Positions 33,038-43,718 of a stretch of DNA of 64,000 nt are shown here, piece after piece. This stretch comes from Heracleum sosnowskyi (taxonomy: Eukaryota; Streptophyta; Magnoliopsida; Apiales; Apiaceae), in NCBI GenBank assembly GCA_030848705.1, contig JAUIZM010000019.1:1116001-1180000 (forward strand), in the 5' to 3' direction. The position numbers and the translations under genes are program-made. Within the stretch, counting starts at the first letter, position 1. Every line of letters begins with the position of its first letter. The notes below the pieces were generated by a model. The model saw only the letters and a program-made list of their open reading frames with translations. It ran no database searches and had not been told where the DNA came from.

Positions 33038-36000
33038 GTGTTCTGATGGCAGAAGATTTTTATAAATGTACTTACAATTCATCGAGTACATTGTTAGTGA
33101 TCTTACATGTCTTTGAAAATAAAACCACGGAACTTGAGATTTCACTTTAATGATCCATTTTTTGATTTCTGTGCAAGTCATGAACTTCCTCTACTTGGAG
33201 GTACATATTATATGTTAGAAAGTTGTAATTTGACTAGGACATTCATGGTGGTTAAGAATGATAGCTGGGGGCATTTGGAGATATGTCCCACCTCCCATTT
33301 TAGCACTGTCTTTTTCTTTTTCATGTGGGGTTATACCTGCTAAATTATGTTACGAATGAAATAAAATAATGGAGCAAATTTATCACGAACACATATTTGT
33401 TGTAATTACACAAATAATAAATTTGTTGATGAGACATTTCTATTATTCAGAAATTTGACAACACTTTGAATTACATGTTTAAAAAATAAAAGAGGACCAT
33501 GGACAATTTACAATCCTTGCAACAAACATCTTTGATTCTATGGATGGACATATTTTGCCCATTACAAATCTGGTTGAGGTGCCTAACACACATATAATTG
33601 TGTTGTGTATACACCGGCTTACCAGCAACGTGTAAAATATTGACCAGAGAAAATTTAATCAACTTTAAGGAATGTAAATGTGACTCCAAAGTTGATAAGA
33701 AAGTTGAAGAATCAAAAAGCGACATTAGATGATTGTAAGCTTGTTGAGCATTACCAACATCATATGCCAACTGGAACAGAGGGTTAAATAAACGTGACAT
33801 GCCGTGTCCTAGGTTCCCAAGCTCTTCAATAACTGGAGACCCAACATCTAAAGAAACTTCTTGGAGCCAGAGTTGTCTACTTACAATGTAAAGCACTCCA
33901 TCAGCGACACCCAATTCATTCAAATGAATCATCAGGACTAAAAATCTGTCATCCCAATTGACTAAATCAAAAAAACGAGAGAAATCTACTGCACCGAGCA
34001 TTGCTAAAAATACTTGAGGGGACAATTTATTTTGCAAGATTTCAATAACATTTAGCATACTATTGAAATCGAGAAGATTGATGATTGTGCTTAGAACAAA
34101 AATGGGCAGTAAGTGAAAAGCTGGCATTTTCTTTTGTAGTCACTTGTGTGCTTCAAGAAATACGGGCAGATCTTTGTAAATGAAATAACGTTATGTTCTG
34201 AGAGGTGGCTATGTGTTTGGACAAATTACTTAGCCCTAGATATAGTAGATAATAGACTAGGAAATTATGATATCATTAATCATGAAAATTTGACCCTTGT
34301 CCAATAGGTGTACTTCTAATTTTACATAGGATTAAACCCAAACTCGAATAAACACACTTTTTTATGATGAAATAGCATTAAATGGTAAAACAAAATTACA
34401 AAAAACAAAATTAAATTACTTACCATATTCTTACAAATGAATAAAAAAAATCAAAACTCATTGTCTTCCCATCTCTTTTAGCTAAAACTGTCAACTAAAA
34501 GACTGGTAAAAAATTAGACAACAAAATAAAAGAGCATAGAAATTTCTATCAAAAAAATTAAATTCTAAACTAATCACGTATAAACACGCAAATTATTTTT
34601 GTTTTGCATGTACCTTTTATTTACCTAAAAATATTTGATAAATAAGTATATTAATAATCTCTTCGTACATTACTTTTAAGATTAAATATCATATTATTGG
34701 CCAAAAGATACATGCTTAAATAAACCATTTCAGTTATGAAAATTTTGTGTGTTTTTAAACTAATAGATGTAATTAAATTTTAAATTTAATGTGTAATTTC
34801 CATAAAAATATTGAAATTTTGATGGAGTTTTAAATTGAAATTCTTTTGTTTTCCGACAACATAACAATTTTAAAATTACCATCAAAAGATAGCCTAATTA
34901 AATTCAAGTTATCAAATCATGATACATTCACTTCTATCCTAGGACAATATCAACCATAACCCAAAATTCAAAAGTTTTTTTTTCCAATGAAATTCACCAT
35001 GGGAAATAATTTTTAATATAGGCTCCTTGGGGTAAACCTAAATTCTTAAATAGGAGCTTTAGATAAGGGAAATTAGTAGAAAGAAATAACTTGATGGCTT
35101 AATATGTTTATTTATCTTATACATTTATGTGATACTTCTTCCTCTCCCCTCTCATTTGAGTTATATCTCATCCCAATTTTGACATCTCTAGTATCTTCAA
35201 CAAGGTAAGTTGCTATCAGCCTATACACTTTTAGAATACCCACATTTAAATTAGGCCCTACATGATATCTTTGAGTTACTGGTTTATTTTAGTTTTCAAT
35301 TTCTAGGAAAATTTAGTGTTTCACCCCTTAGGCAAGGTCAGAACTATAAGCCAATGCTACTTTACAGTGTCCAACTTCATAGCACAAAATCTTGTTTTCA
35401 CGGTGAAAAAGAACAAAATTCATTAAATCATATTACTTTTATGCTAAAGATGCAAGTTCAAATGTCTTATTTACCTATGTGTATATCATTCTAAAAAAAG
35501 AAAATTAAATTTTTATACAACTCTTCATTATCATATATCAAAAGAATCTTACCCTTGGGAAAATACAACATATTTATAGGTGAGAATTTTAAAAAGTTGA
35601 CTAAAAATGAGATGAATGTACTTTATTTTGTCTAAGTATAAGTACTAGTATCAAAGGAACTTGTTAATTTGAAGTAACATCACTAAAAGACCATTAGAAA
35701 GTGTTGTCTTAGGTGAAAACTCTAACTTCTATGTTCATAAAAGAGAAGGGGTGGGGGAGAAAGTTCTCACAAGAGTCCCTCAAGGAATATCACAACCATA
35801 AAACTAATAAAAAGATTTCGAATGTCCAATATAGAATAAATGTTTACATTCGCTTCAATATTAAAATTCACAAAATTTCAAAAAGCTTGTCAACTTAATA
35901 ATACAAACCTTCTTAGAGTTAAAATAGAAAAATCCCTTAAAACTAAGATATATGTGGGAAAAATTTAGTATCGATGATTTGGTGAAAAAAGTGAAACTTA

Positions 36001-36063
36001 TATACAACATTTTATGTTTAATGTGTGTATGAGCCATCCACTTTTGGTTTTTCAAGATTTTAG
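33038..36063. repeat. array unit R2 (3026 bp)
   Basis: Very close to L2 but with a ~100-bp deletion near 34575-34595. It carries the 78-aa ORF (33107-33343) and an intact minus ORF. Confidence 0.94.
33471..34127 (-). CDS. 218-aa minus-strand ORF of unknown function (unit R2, intact)
   Basis: Nearly identical to the L2 copy; I noticed one residue difference (HLNEL here, HLNDL in L2). No family is recognised. The two intact copies come from the same duplicated segment, so their agreement is not independent evidence of function. Confidence 0.4.
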   Translation of the reverse strand: MPAFHLLPIFVLSTIINLLDFNSMLNVIEILQNKLSPQVFLAMLGAVDFSRFFDLVNWDDRFLVLMIHLNELGVADGVLYIVSRQLWLQEVSLDVGSPVIEELGNLGHGMSRLFNPLFQLAYDVGNAQQAYNHLMSLFDSSTFLSTLESHLHSLKLIKFSLVNILHVAGKPVYTQHNYMCVRHLNQICNGQNMSIHRIKDVCCKDCKLSMVLFYFLNM

Positions 36064-36125
36064 GTGTTCTGATCAGAAGATTTTTACAAATGTACTTACA
36101 ATTCATCGAGTACATTGTTAGTGAT

Positions 36126-36415
36126 TGTTGGTTTTATAAATGAAAAACACAGCTGATTTAAGGCTAAAATAATGTAAAGATACAGAAAATGGACTAATAA
36201 GAGTTGTAAATCTTATTCATCAGTAAAACAGCAATTTATACATGCTGAAACGACTCTAATTCTAATCAACAAGATAAGGAAGAAAACCAACTACTTCCTA
36301 GATAATATATGGAACTACTTATTGACCAAGTATACTAGCTGTTGTAGACTAGGTATACTTAACTAAAATAACAAAAAATAAAAAACATATGCAGTCCTGG
36401 AGCAAATAATTAACA
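36126..36415 (-). repeat. copia-2 3' LTR (left)
   Basis: 290 bp, TG...CA ends. The pol stop codon uses its first three bases on the minus strand. Confidence 0.95.
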
Positions 36416-38692
36416 CTCCTCCTTGCTGTAGGAACTGCAAACTCCAATTTTCTCCCTTAACAACTGAAATGTGCCAACCGGAAGTGGTTTAGTAAACAAA
36501 TCAGCCAAATTATCTGCAGAACTGCAATGAACTAAGGTTATATCTCCATTTTGCTCCACCTCCCTCAAGAAATAGAACTTGATGCTGAAATGTTTTGTCT
36601 TATTATGAAAGACTGGATTGTGTGAGATATCTATTGCACCTTGGCTGTCCACAAACACTTCAGTACTTTGTGCTTGTTCCAAATACACATCAACCAAAAT
36701 TTTTCTGAGCCACAACACTTGATTTACAGCTGCAATAGCTGCCACGTACTCCGCTTCCGCAGTAGACTGAGTCACAATATCCTGTTTTTTTGAACACCAT
36801 GAGAAGATGCCTGAACCTAGGCTGAAACAGTAACCAGAAGTACTCCTTCTGTCATCAATTGATCCAGCCCAATCACTATCTGAGAATCCAAATAACTTGA
36901 AATCTTGACACTTTCCAAACTTGACTCCGTAGTTAACAGTGCCTTTGATATACCTCAGTACCCGTTTAGCTGCTTGTAAATGTATCTCATCAGCGCAATG
37001 CATAAATCTAGATAAAAGACTTACAGCAAAAAGGATGTCAGGTCTTGTTGTAGTAAGAAACATTAGGCATCCAATCAAGCTTCTGTAGTAACCTTCATCA
37101 ATTTTTTCTGCAATGCTTTCCTTGCTCAGCTTCTCCTTTTGATTCATTGGCGTGCTTACTTCCTTGCACTCCTCCATATGAAATTTCTTTAGTATTTCTC
37201 TTGCGTACTTCTTCTGACAAATGAACACTTCATTTGTTCTTTGCATCACCTCCATTCCGAGAAAGTACGTCATCAAACCAAGGTCAGTCATATCAAAAAT
37301 CTGCATTAACTCTTGTTTGAACTCCGCAACTAGCCTTGAATTGCTTCCTGTCACAAGGATATCATCAACGTAGATGGACACAATGAGTATATCAGCTCCT
37401 CTATGTTTCACATAAAGAGTGAAATCAGATAAGCTTTTTTCAAAGCCTAAATTCAGCAAATAATCATCAATTTTGCTATACCAAACTCTAGACGATTGTT
37501 TTAAACCGTAAAGAGCCTTTTTGAGCAAATACACTTTATCTTCTTCACCTTGTATCACAAACCCCTCCGGCTGCTCCACATATATTTCTTCCTGCAACTC
37601 ACCATTTAAGAAAGCTGATTTGACATCCAAGTGAAACACTTTCCAACCTTTTTGTGCTGAAATAGCTAGCAACAACCTAATTGTTTCTAATCTCGCTACA
37701 GGAGCGAAAGTTTCTGAATAATAGACGCCAAAAATCTGTTCATACCCTTTAACAACGAGCCTAGCCTTGTATTTGCTGATGGAGTTGTCCGGATTGAGCT
37801 TCGTTTTAAAAACCCATTTTAGTCCAATAATCTTCCTGTCTTTCGGCTTGTCAACCAACTCCCAAGTTTTGTTTTTTCGGATCATTGCTAATTCTTCCTC
37901 CATTGCTTCCTTCCATTTTGGATTACTGAGTGCTTCTTCATAGCTAGCAGGTTCACATACTGCCACATTACATCTGTTATAAATGTCCGAGAGTGCCCTT
38001 GTACCTCTGGTTGGAGGATCATCTACTATCTCATTCTCCAAATGATTTGTTTTTTCAAGAAAATTGTTGACTTGGCTTGATCTTTGAATGTTCTCCCAGT
38101 CCCATTGCTCATCCTCATAGAAGTGTACATTCTTACTGACCGTCATACTTTCAGTTTGTGGATGATACACTTTGTAAGTTTTTGATGAACTGTAACCCAC
38201 AAAGATTCCTGGGATTGCCTTCTTGTCGAGTTTATCACGCTTAACCTGTGGAATGTGAACAAAACAAACACAACCAAATACTTTAAGGGTGTACATTGGA
38301 GGTTTATATCCGTACCATGCCTCAAATGGAGTTTTGTTTTCCAAAGCCTTTGTCGGAAGTCGATTTTGTAGATAAACTGCAGTATTCGCTGCTTCTGCCC
38401 AGAACTTTTTAGGTAGCCCCTTGTCATGTATCATGCACCTGGCCATCTCCAATATTGATCTATTTCTTCTTTCGCTAACCCCGTTCTGTTCTGGAGTGTA
38501 GGGAGCAGTAAACTGATGTTCAATGCCAGCTTCATCACAAATGGAATTAAACTCCGCTGAAGTATACTCTTTTCCGTTATCGGATCTTAAAATTTGAATA
38601 TTGCAGCCACATTGATTTTCAACCAATTTCTTGAACTTATAAAAAACTCCAGCAACTTCAGACTTGAACTTTAAGAAATAAATCCAGCACAT
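36410..38692 (-). CDS. copia-2 pol, 3' part: integrase core, RT, RNase H
   Basis: A 760-codon open frame. It holds the rest of the integrase core (second catalytic Asp in RSDNGKEY, Glu in the following SERRNRS region), a linker, then RT with HLDVKSAFLNGEL and the YVDD active-site motif, and RNase H with DSDWAGS, TAEAEYVAA and the closing ADLFTKPLP. It lies in a different frame from the upstream gag-protease frame and overlaps it by 22 bp. In copia elements this is normally one polyprotein, so a single-base deletion around 38710-38718 is inferred. Apart from that shift the frame is clean, in line with a young copy. Confidence 0.95.
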   Translation of the reverse strand: MCWIYFLKFKSEVAGVFYKFKKLVENQCGCNIQILRSDNGKEYTSAEFNSICDEAGIEHQFTAPYTPEQNGVSERRNRSILEMARCMIHDKGLPKKFWAEAANTAVYLQNRLPTKALENKTPFEAWYGYKPPMYTLKVFGCVCFVHIPQVKRDKLDKKAIPGIFVGYSSSKTYKVYHPQTESMTVSKNVHFYEDEQWDWENIQRSSQVNNFLEKTNHLENEIVDDPPTRGTRALSDIYNRCNVAVCEPASYEEALSNPKWKEAMEEELAMIRKNKTWELVDKPKDRKIIGLKWVFKTKLNPDNSISKYKARLVVKGYEQIFGVYYSETFAPVARLETIRLLLAISAQKGWKVFHLDVKSAFLNGELQEEIYVEQPEGFVIQGEEDKVYLLKKALYGLKQSSRVWYSKIDDYLLNLGFEKSLSDFTLYVKHRGADILIVSIYVDDILVTGSNSRLVAEFKQELMQIFDMTDLGLMTYFLGMEVMQRTNEVFICQKKYAREILKKFHMEECKEVSTPMNQKEKLSKESIAEKIDEGYYRSLIGCLMFLTTTRPDILFAVSLLSRFMHCADEIHLQAAKRVLRYIKGTVNYGVKFGKCQDFKLFGFSDSDWAGSIDDRRSTSGYCFSLGSGIFSWCSKKQDIVTQSTAEAEYVAAIAAVNQVLWLRKILVDVYLEQAQSTEVFVDSQGAIDISHNPVFHNKTKHFSIKFYFLREVEQNGDITLVHCSSADNLADLFTKPLPVGTFQLLREKIGVCSSYSKEEC
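36416..36426 (-). other. copia-2 polypurine tract
   Basis: Read on the minus strand, GCAAGGAGGAG directly precedes the 3' LTR. It is the expected plus-strand DNA primer. The same tract is at 26520-26530 in copia-1. Confidence 0.8.
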
Positions 38693-40332
38693 TCTTGTAA
38701 AATCATCAATAAAATAATGAAGTACAAGTTACCTTTTATTGAAGGTGTTCTTTGAGGACCAGCTACATCGGTATGAATAAGTTGTAGCTTTTGAGAGGCT
38801 CTCCATGTTGATGTGGAAAACAGCAGCCTATTTAATTTACCAAATTGACAGGCATCACAATTTGGCAAATGATTAACAAAATCTGGTAAGCCGCCTCCGG
38901 TCATGTCCATATGTTTCAATTTCAACATTCTTTGAAGATGACAATGGCCTAATCGTTTGTGCCAAACTTCCGTGGTATCCAGATCATTATTATAAGCCAT
39001 TTGCTCTTCATCAGATGGATCAAATGAAAAGCTTTTACCCCTCATTTTAACCCTTAAAATCTCTTGACCAGTAGTATCAAAAATAAGACAGTGTGCACTT
39101 TCAAATGAAACTTTTAATCCTTTTTCAATAAGTTGTCCCACACTAAGTAAATTTTGATCAATATCAGGTACGTAAAGAACATCAGAAATTGTTTTAGTAC
39201 CTGAACTCGTTGTGATTGCAATAGTTCCTCTTCCTTTTGCAGCAATGTAAACACCATTCCCAATCCTGACTTTCGAGACATTTGTAGGCACGAAATCCTT
39301 GAAAAGACTTCTGTCATATGTCATGTGATTTGTACAACCACTATCAATCAACCAACTTTCTGAGGAACCTTTTGTTGAAAAACAAGCTGCTACAAACATC
39401 TGGTCTGTGTCATCTTCATCGGCAATTTTTGCATCTTCTTCGTGCTTCTGAAATTTGCTTTTACAAATTACAGCTTCATGCCCATGTTGATTGCACATAC
39501 TACACTTTGCATCTGGTCTTTTCCAACACTTGAATGGTGGATGACCTAATTTGCCACAATGCCGACAAGGTGGATACTTCTTCTTTGAGTCCCAACCTTT
39601 GTTTTGGACCTGATTGCTCGCATATTTACCACTAGTTTGTGGCTGAAATTTCTTGAAATTCTTTCGAGCATCATGGTGTTTGGCTGGCAATGCTCCTTCA
39701 ACCGCACTTTCTTGCCTCATGAGTCTTCTTTGCTCCTGTGCTTGTAGTGCATTCAATAGCTCTGCCAAGGTAATACTTGTGAGGTCTTTTGTGTTTTCCA
39801 AGGTAGTTATGGATGCTTCGTATCTCTCTGGCACCGTAACAAGAATCTTTTCTACAATTCTCTTATCAGCAAACTCGGTACCTAGTAACCTTACCTTGTT
39901 AACAATTACAAGCAATCTGTCTGAGTACTCCTTAATTGTTTCAGAATCTTTCATTCTTTGCAACTCGAACTCCCGAATATAATTCAGAACTTGCATACCT
40001 TTTACTCTTTCGTTTCCTGCATATTCTCCCTTCAAATAATCCCAAATTGCTTTCGCTGAATTTAGGGACATGATCCTTGTGAAGATTGTTGTTGAAACTG
40101 CAGCAAACAAACATGCTTTTGCCTTCGATTTACTGGTTTTCTTTTCCTTCTGGTTTCTGATCTGGGCTGCAGAGGCATTGATTGGCAATGGAGGTATTTC
40201 ATAATCCTCTTCAACAGCTTCCCACAGATCTAAAGCTTCCAGATAAGTCTTCATCTTTACTTCCCACAACTGATAATTTTCTCCATCAAATATTGGTGGA
40301 GCCATTGATGAGAAATTAACTTGAGGTTCCAT
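38671..40332 (-). CDS. copia-2 gag, protease and integrase N-terminus
   Basis: A 553-codon open frame beginning MEPQVNFSSMAPPIFDG. Gag (about residues 1-250) is followed by two CCHC zinc knuckles (CRHCGKLGHPPFKC and CSMCNQHGHEAVIC, about residues 254-290), protease with the active-site DSG in WLIDSGCTNHM (about residue 330), the GAG-pre-integrase HHCC zinc region, and the first integrase Asp in LIHTDVAGP (about residue 520). It ends soon after, because the frame is lost. The start codon lies 40 bp downstream of the 5' LTR. Confidence 0.95.
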   Translation of the reverse strand: MEPQVNFSSMAPPIFDGENYQLWEVKMKTYLEALDLWEAVEEDYEIPPLPINASAAQIRNQKEKKTSKSKAKACLFAAVSTTIFTRIMSLNSAKAIWDYLKGEYAGNERVKGMQVLNYIREFELQRMKDSETIKEYSDRLLVIVNKVRLLGTEFADKRIVEKILVTVPERYEASITTLENTKDLTSITLAELLNALQAQEQRRLMRQESAVEGALPAKHHDARKNFKKFQPQTSGKYASNQVQNKGWDSKKKYPPCRHCGKLGHPPFKCWKRPDAKCSMCNQHGHEAVICKSKFQKHEEDAKIADEDDTDQMFVAACFSTKGSSESWLIDSGCTNHMTYDRSLFKDFVPTNVSKVRIGNGVYIAAKGRGTIAITTSSGTKTISDVLYVPDIDQNLLSVGQLIEKGLKVSFESAHCLIFDTTGQEILRVKMRGKSFSFDPSDEEQMAYNNDLDTTEVWHKRLGHCHLQRMLKLKHMDMTGGGLPDFVNHLPNCDACQFGKLNRLLFSTSTWRASQKLQLIHTDVAGPQRTPSIKGNLYFIILLMILQECAGFIS

Positions 40333-40356
40333 AATACAGGCCCCTTAAGAATAATA

Positions 40357-40368
40357 GCTCTGATACCA
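40357..40368 (-). other. copia-2 primer-binding site (tRNA-iMet)
   Basis: On the minus strand TGGTATCAGAGC follows the 5' LTR after the 3 bases AAC. This is the standard complement to the 3' end of plant initiator tRNA-Met. Confidence 0.92.
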
Positions 40369-40371
40369 GTT

Positions 40372-40658
40372 TGTTGGTTTTATAAATGAAAAACACAGCT
40401 GATTTAAGGCTAAAATAATGTAAAGATACAGAAAATGGAGTAATAAGAGTTGTAAATCTTATTCATCAGTAAAACAGCAATTTATACATGCTGAAACGAC
40501 TCTAATTCTAATCAACAAGATAAGGAAGAAAACCAACTACTTCCTAGATAATAGGAACTACTTATTGACCAAGTATACTAGCTGTTGTAGACTAGGTATA
40601 CTTAACTAAAATAACAAAAAATAAAAAACATATGCAGTCCTGGAGCAAATAATTAACA
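40372..40658 (-). repeat. copia-2 5' LTR (right)
   Basis: 287 bp, direct repeat of 36126-36415 with a 3-bp deletion (cctagataatagg versus cctagataatatatgg). Confidence 0.95.
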
Positions 40659-41030
40659 GTGATCTTACATGTCTTTGAAAATAAAACCACGGAACTTGAG
40701 ATTTCACTTTAATGATCCATTTTTTGATTTCTGTGCAAGTCATGAACTTCCTCTACTTGGAGATACATATTATATGTTAGAAAGTTGTAATTTGACTAGG
40801 ACATTCACCGTGGTTACGAATGATAGCTGGGGGCATTTGGAGATATGTCCCACCTCCCATTTTAGTACTGTCGTTTTCTTTTTCATGTGGGGTTATAGCT
40901 GCTAAATTATGTTATGAATGAAAAAGTAATGGAGCAAATTTATCAAGAACACATATTTGTTGTAATTACACAAATAATAAATTTGTTGATGAGACATTTC
41001 TATTATTCAGAAATTTGACAACACTTTGAA

Positions 41031-41686
41031 TTACATGTTTAAAAAATAAAAGAGGACCATGGACAATTTACAATCCTTGCAACGAACATCTTTGATTCTA
41101 TGGATGGACATATTTTGCCCATTACAAATCTGGTTGAGGTGCCTAACACACATATAATTGTGTTGTGTATACACCGGCTTACCAGCAACGTGTAAAATAT
41201 TGACCAGAGAAAATTTAATCAACTTTAAGGAATGTAAATGTGACTCCAAAGTTGATAAGAAAGTTGAAGAATCAAAAAGCGACATTAGATGATTGTAAGC
41301 TTGTTGAGCATTACCAACATCATATGCCAACTGGAACAGAGGGTTAAATAAACGTGACATGCGGTGTCCTAGGTTCCCAAGCTCTTCAATAACTGGAGAC
41401 CCAACATCTAAAGAAACTTCTTGGAGCCAGAGTTGTCTACTTACAATGTAAAGCACTCCATCAGCGACACCCAATTCATTCAAATGAATCATCAGGACTA
41501 AAAATCTGTCATCCCAATTGACTAAATCAAAAAAACGAGAGAATCTACTGCATCGAGCATTGCTAAAAATACTTGAGGGGACAATTTATTTTGCAAGATT
41601 TCAATAACATTTAGCATACTATTGAAATCAAGAAGATTGATGATTGTGCTTAGAACAAAAATGGGCAGTAAGTGAAAAGCTGGCAT
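41031..41686 (-). pseudogene. frameshifted copy of the 218-aa minus-strand ORF (unit R3)
   Basis: A one-base deletion in the cgagag-aatc segment near 41541 separates the N-terminal part from the last 153 codons (41492-41031), which stay open. Confidence 0.55.
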
Positions 41687-43718
41687 TTTCTTTTGCAGTC
41701 ACTTGTGTGCTTCAAGAAATACGGGCAGATCTTTGTAAATGAAATAACGTTATGTTCTGAGAGGTGGCTATGTGTTTGGACAAATTACTTAGCCCTAGAT
41801 ATAGTAGATAATAGACTAGTTTTAGGAAATTATGATATCATTAATCATGAAAATTTGACCCTTGTCCAATAGGTGTACTTCTAATTTTACATAGGATTAA
41901 ACCCAAACTCCAATAGACACACCTTTTTATGATGAAATAGCATTAAATGGTAAAACAAAATTACAAAAAACAAAATTAAATTACTTACCATATTCTTACA
42001 AATGAATAAAAAAAAATCAAAACTCATTGTCTTCCCATCTCTTTTAGCTAAAACTGTCAACTAAAAGACTGATAAAAAATTAGACAACAAAATAAAAGAG
42101 CATAGAAATTTCTATCAAAAAAATTAAATTCCAAACTAACCACTGTATAAACAAGCAAACTTCTTCTTTTCTAATTTTTTTTGCAGACCTTTTACATACA
42201 AACAACATTTTTTATAAATAACCTAAAAGTAATTATAATGGTAATGAAAATGAATTATTTTTGTTTTGCATGTACCTTTTATTTACCTAAAAATATTTGA
42301 TAAATAAGTATATTAATAATCTCTTCGTACCTTACTTTTAAGATTAAATATCATATTATTGGCCAAAAGATACATGCTTAAATAAACCATTTCAGTTATG
42401 AAAATTTTGTGTGTTTTTAAACTAATACATGTAATTAAATTTTAAATTTAATGTGTAATTTCCATAAAAATATTGAAATTTTGATGGAGTTTTAAATTGA
42501 AATTCTTTTGTTTTCCGACACCATAACAATTTTAAAATTACCATCAAACCATAGCCTAATTAAATTCAAGTTATCAAATCATGATACATTCACTTCTATC
42601 CGAGGACAATATCAACGATAACCCAAAATTCAAAAGTTTTTTTTTCCAATGAAATTCACCATGGGAAATAATTTTTAATATAGGCTCCTTGGGGTAAACC
42701 TAAATTCTTAAATAGGAGCTTTAGATAAGGGAAATTAGTAGAAAGAAATAACTTGATGGCTTCATATGTTTCTTTATCTTATACATTTATGTGATACTTC
42801 TTCCTCTCCCCTCTCATTTGAGTTATATCTCATCCCAATTTTGACATCTCTAGTATCTTCAACAAGGTAAGTTGCTATCAGCCTATACACTTTTAGAATA
42901 CCCACATTCAAATTAGGCCCTATATGATATCTTTGAGTTATTGGTTGATTTTAGTTTTCAATATCTAGGAAAATTTAGTGTTTCACCCCTTAGGCAAGGT
43001 CACAACTATAAGCCAATGCTGCTTTACAGTGTCCAACTTCATAGCACAAAATCTTGTTTTCACGGTGAAAAAGAACAAAATTCATTAAATCATATTACTT
43101 TTATGCTAAAGATGCAAGTTCAAATGTCTTATGTGTATATCATTCTAAAAAAAAGAAAATTAAATTTTTATACAACTCTTCATTATCATACATCAAAAGA
43201 ATCTTACCCTTGGGAAAATACAACATATTTATAGGTGAGAATTTTAAAAAGTTGACTAAAAATGAGATAAATGTACTTTATTTTGTCTATGTATAAGTAC
43301 TAGTATCAAAGGAACTTGTTAATTTGAAGTAACATCACTAAAAGACCATTAGAAAGTGTTGTCTTAGGTGAAAACTCTAACTTCTATGTTCATAAAAGAG
43401 AAGGGGTGGGGGAGAAAGTTCTCACAAGAGTCCCTCAAGGAATATCACAACCATAAAACTAATAAAAAGATTTCGAATGTCCAATAAAGAATAAATGTTT
43501 ACATTCGCTTCAATATTAAAATTCACAAAATTTCAAAAAGCTTGTCAACTTAATAATACAAACCTTCTTAGAGTTAAAATAGAAAAATCCATTAAAACTA
43601 AGATATATGTGGGAAAAATTTAGTATCTATGATTTGGTGAAAAAAGTGAAACTTATATACAACATTTTATGTTTAATGTGTGTATGAGCCATCCACTTTT
43701 GGTTTTTCAAGATTTTAG

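Larger units (their letters stand above)
36126..40658 (-). mobile_element. copia-2: full-length Ty1/copia retrotransposon with GTGAT duplication
   Basis: A 4533-bp element on the minus strand, flanked by GTGAT at 36121-36125 and 40659-40663. In its own 5' to 3' order it has LTR (40658-40372), a 3-bp gap, PBS matching tRNA-iMet, gag with two zinc knuckles, protease, integrase, RT, RNase H, PPT and LTR (36415-36126). The two LTRs differ by about one substitution (c/g near 36191 and 40440) and a 3-bp indel, which suggests a recent insertion. One frameshift in the integrase region is the only clear defect seen. Confidence 0.97.
36064..43718. repeat. array unit R3, interrupted by copia-2 (net 3117 bp)
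   Basis: The first 62 bp (36064-36125) end in GTGAT, and the unit resumes after the second GTGAT at 40664. It carries the 78-aa ORF (40669-40905), a frameshifted minus ORF, and the 66-aa exon-like ORF (41672-41872). From here rightwards units show the R subtype (ggagatac, ttcac(c/g)gtggtta, ataaacaggc or aagc). Confidence 0.93.

Noticed and set aside
26221..40663. Site-specific copia targeting of the array
   Set aside because: Copia-1 and copia-2 share the site because the region was duplicated; only one insertion event is needed.
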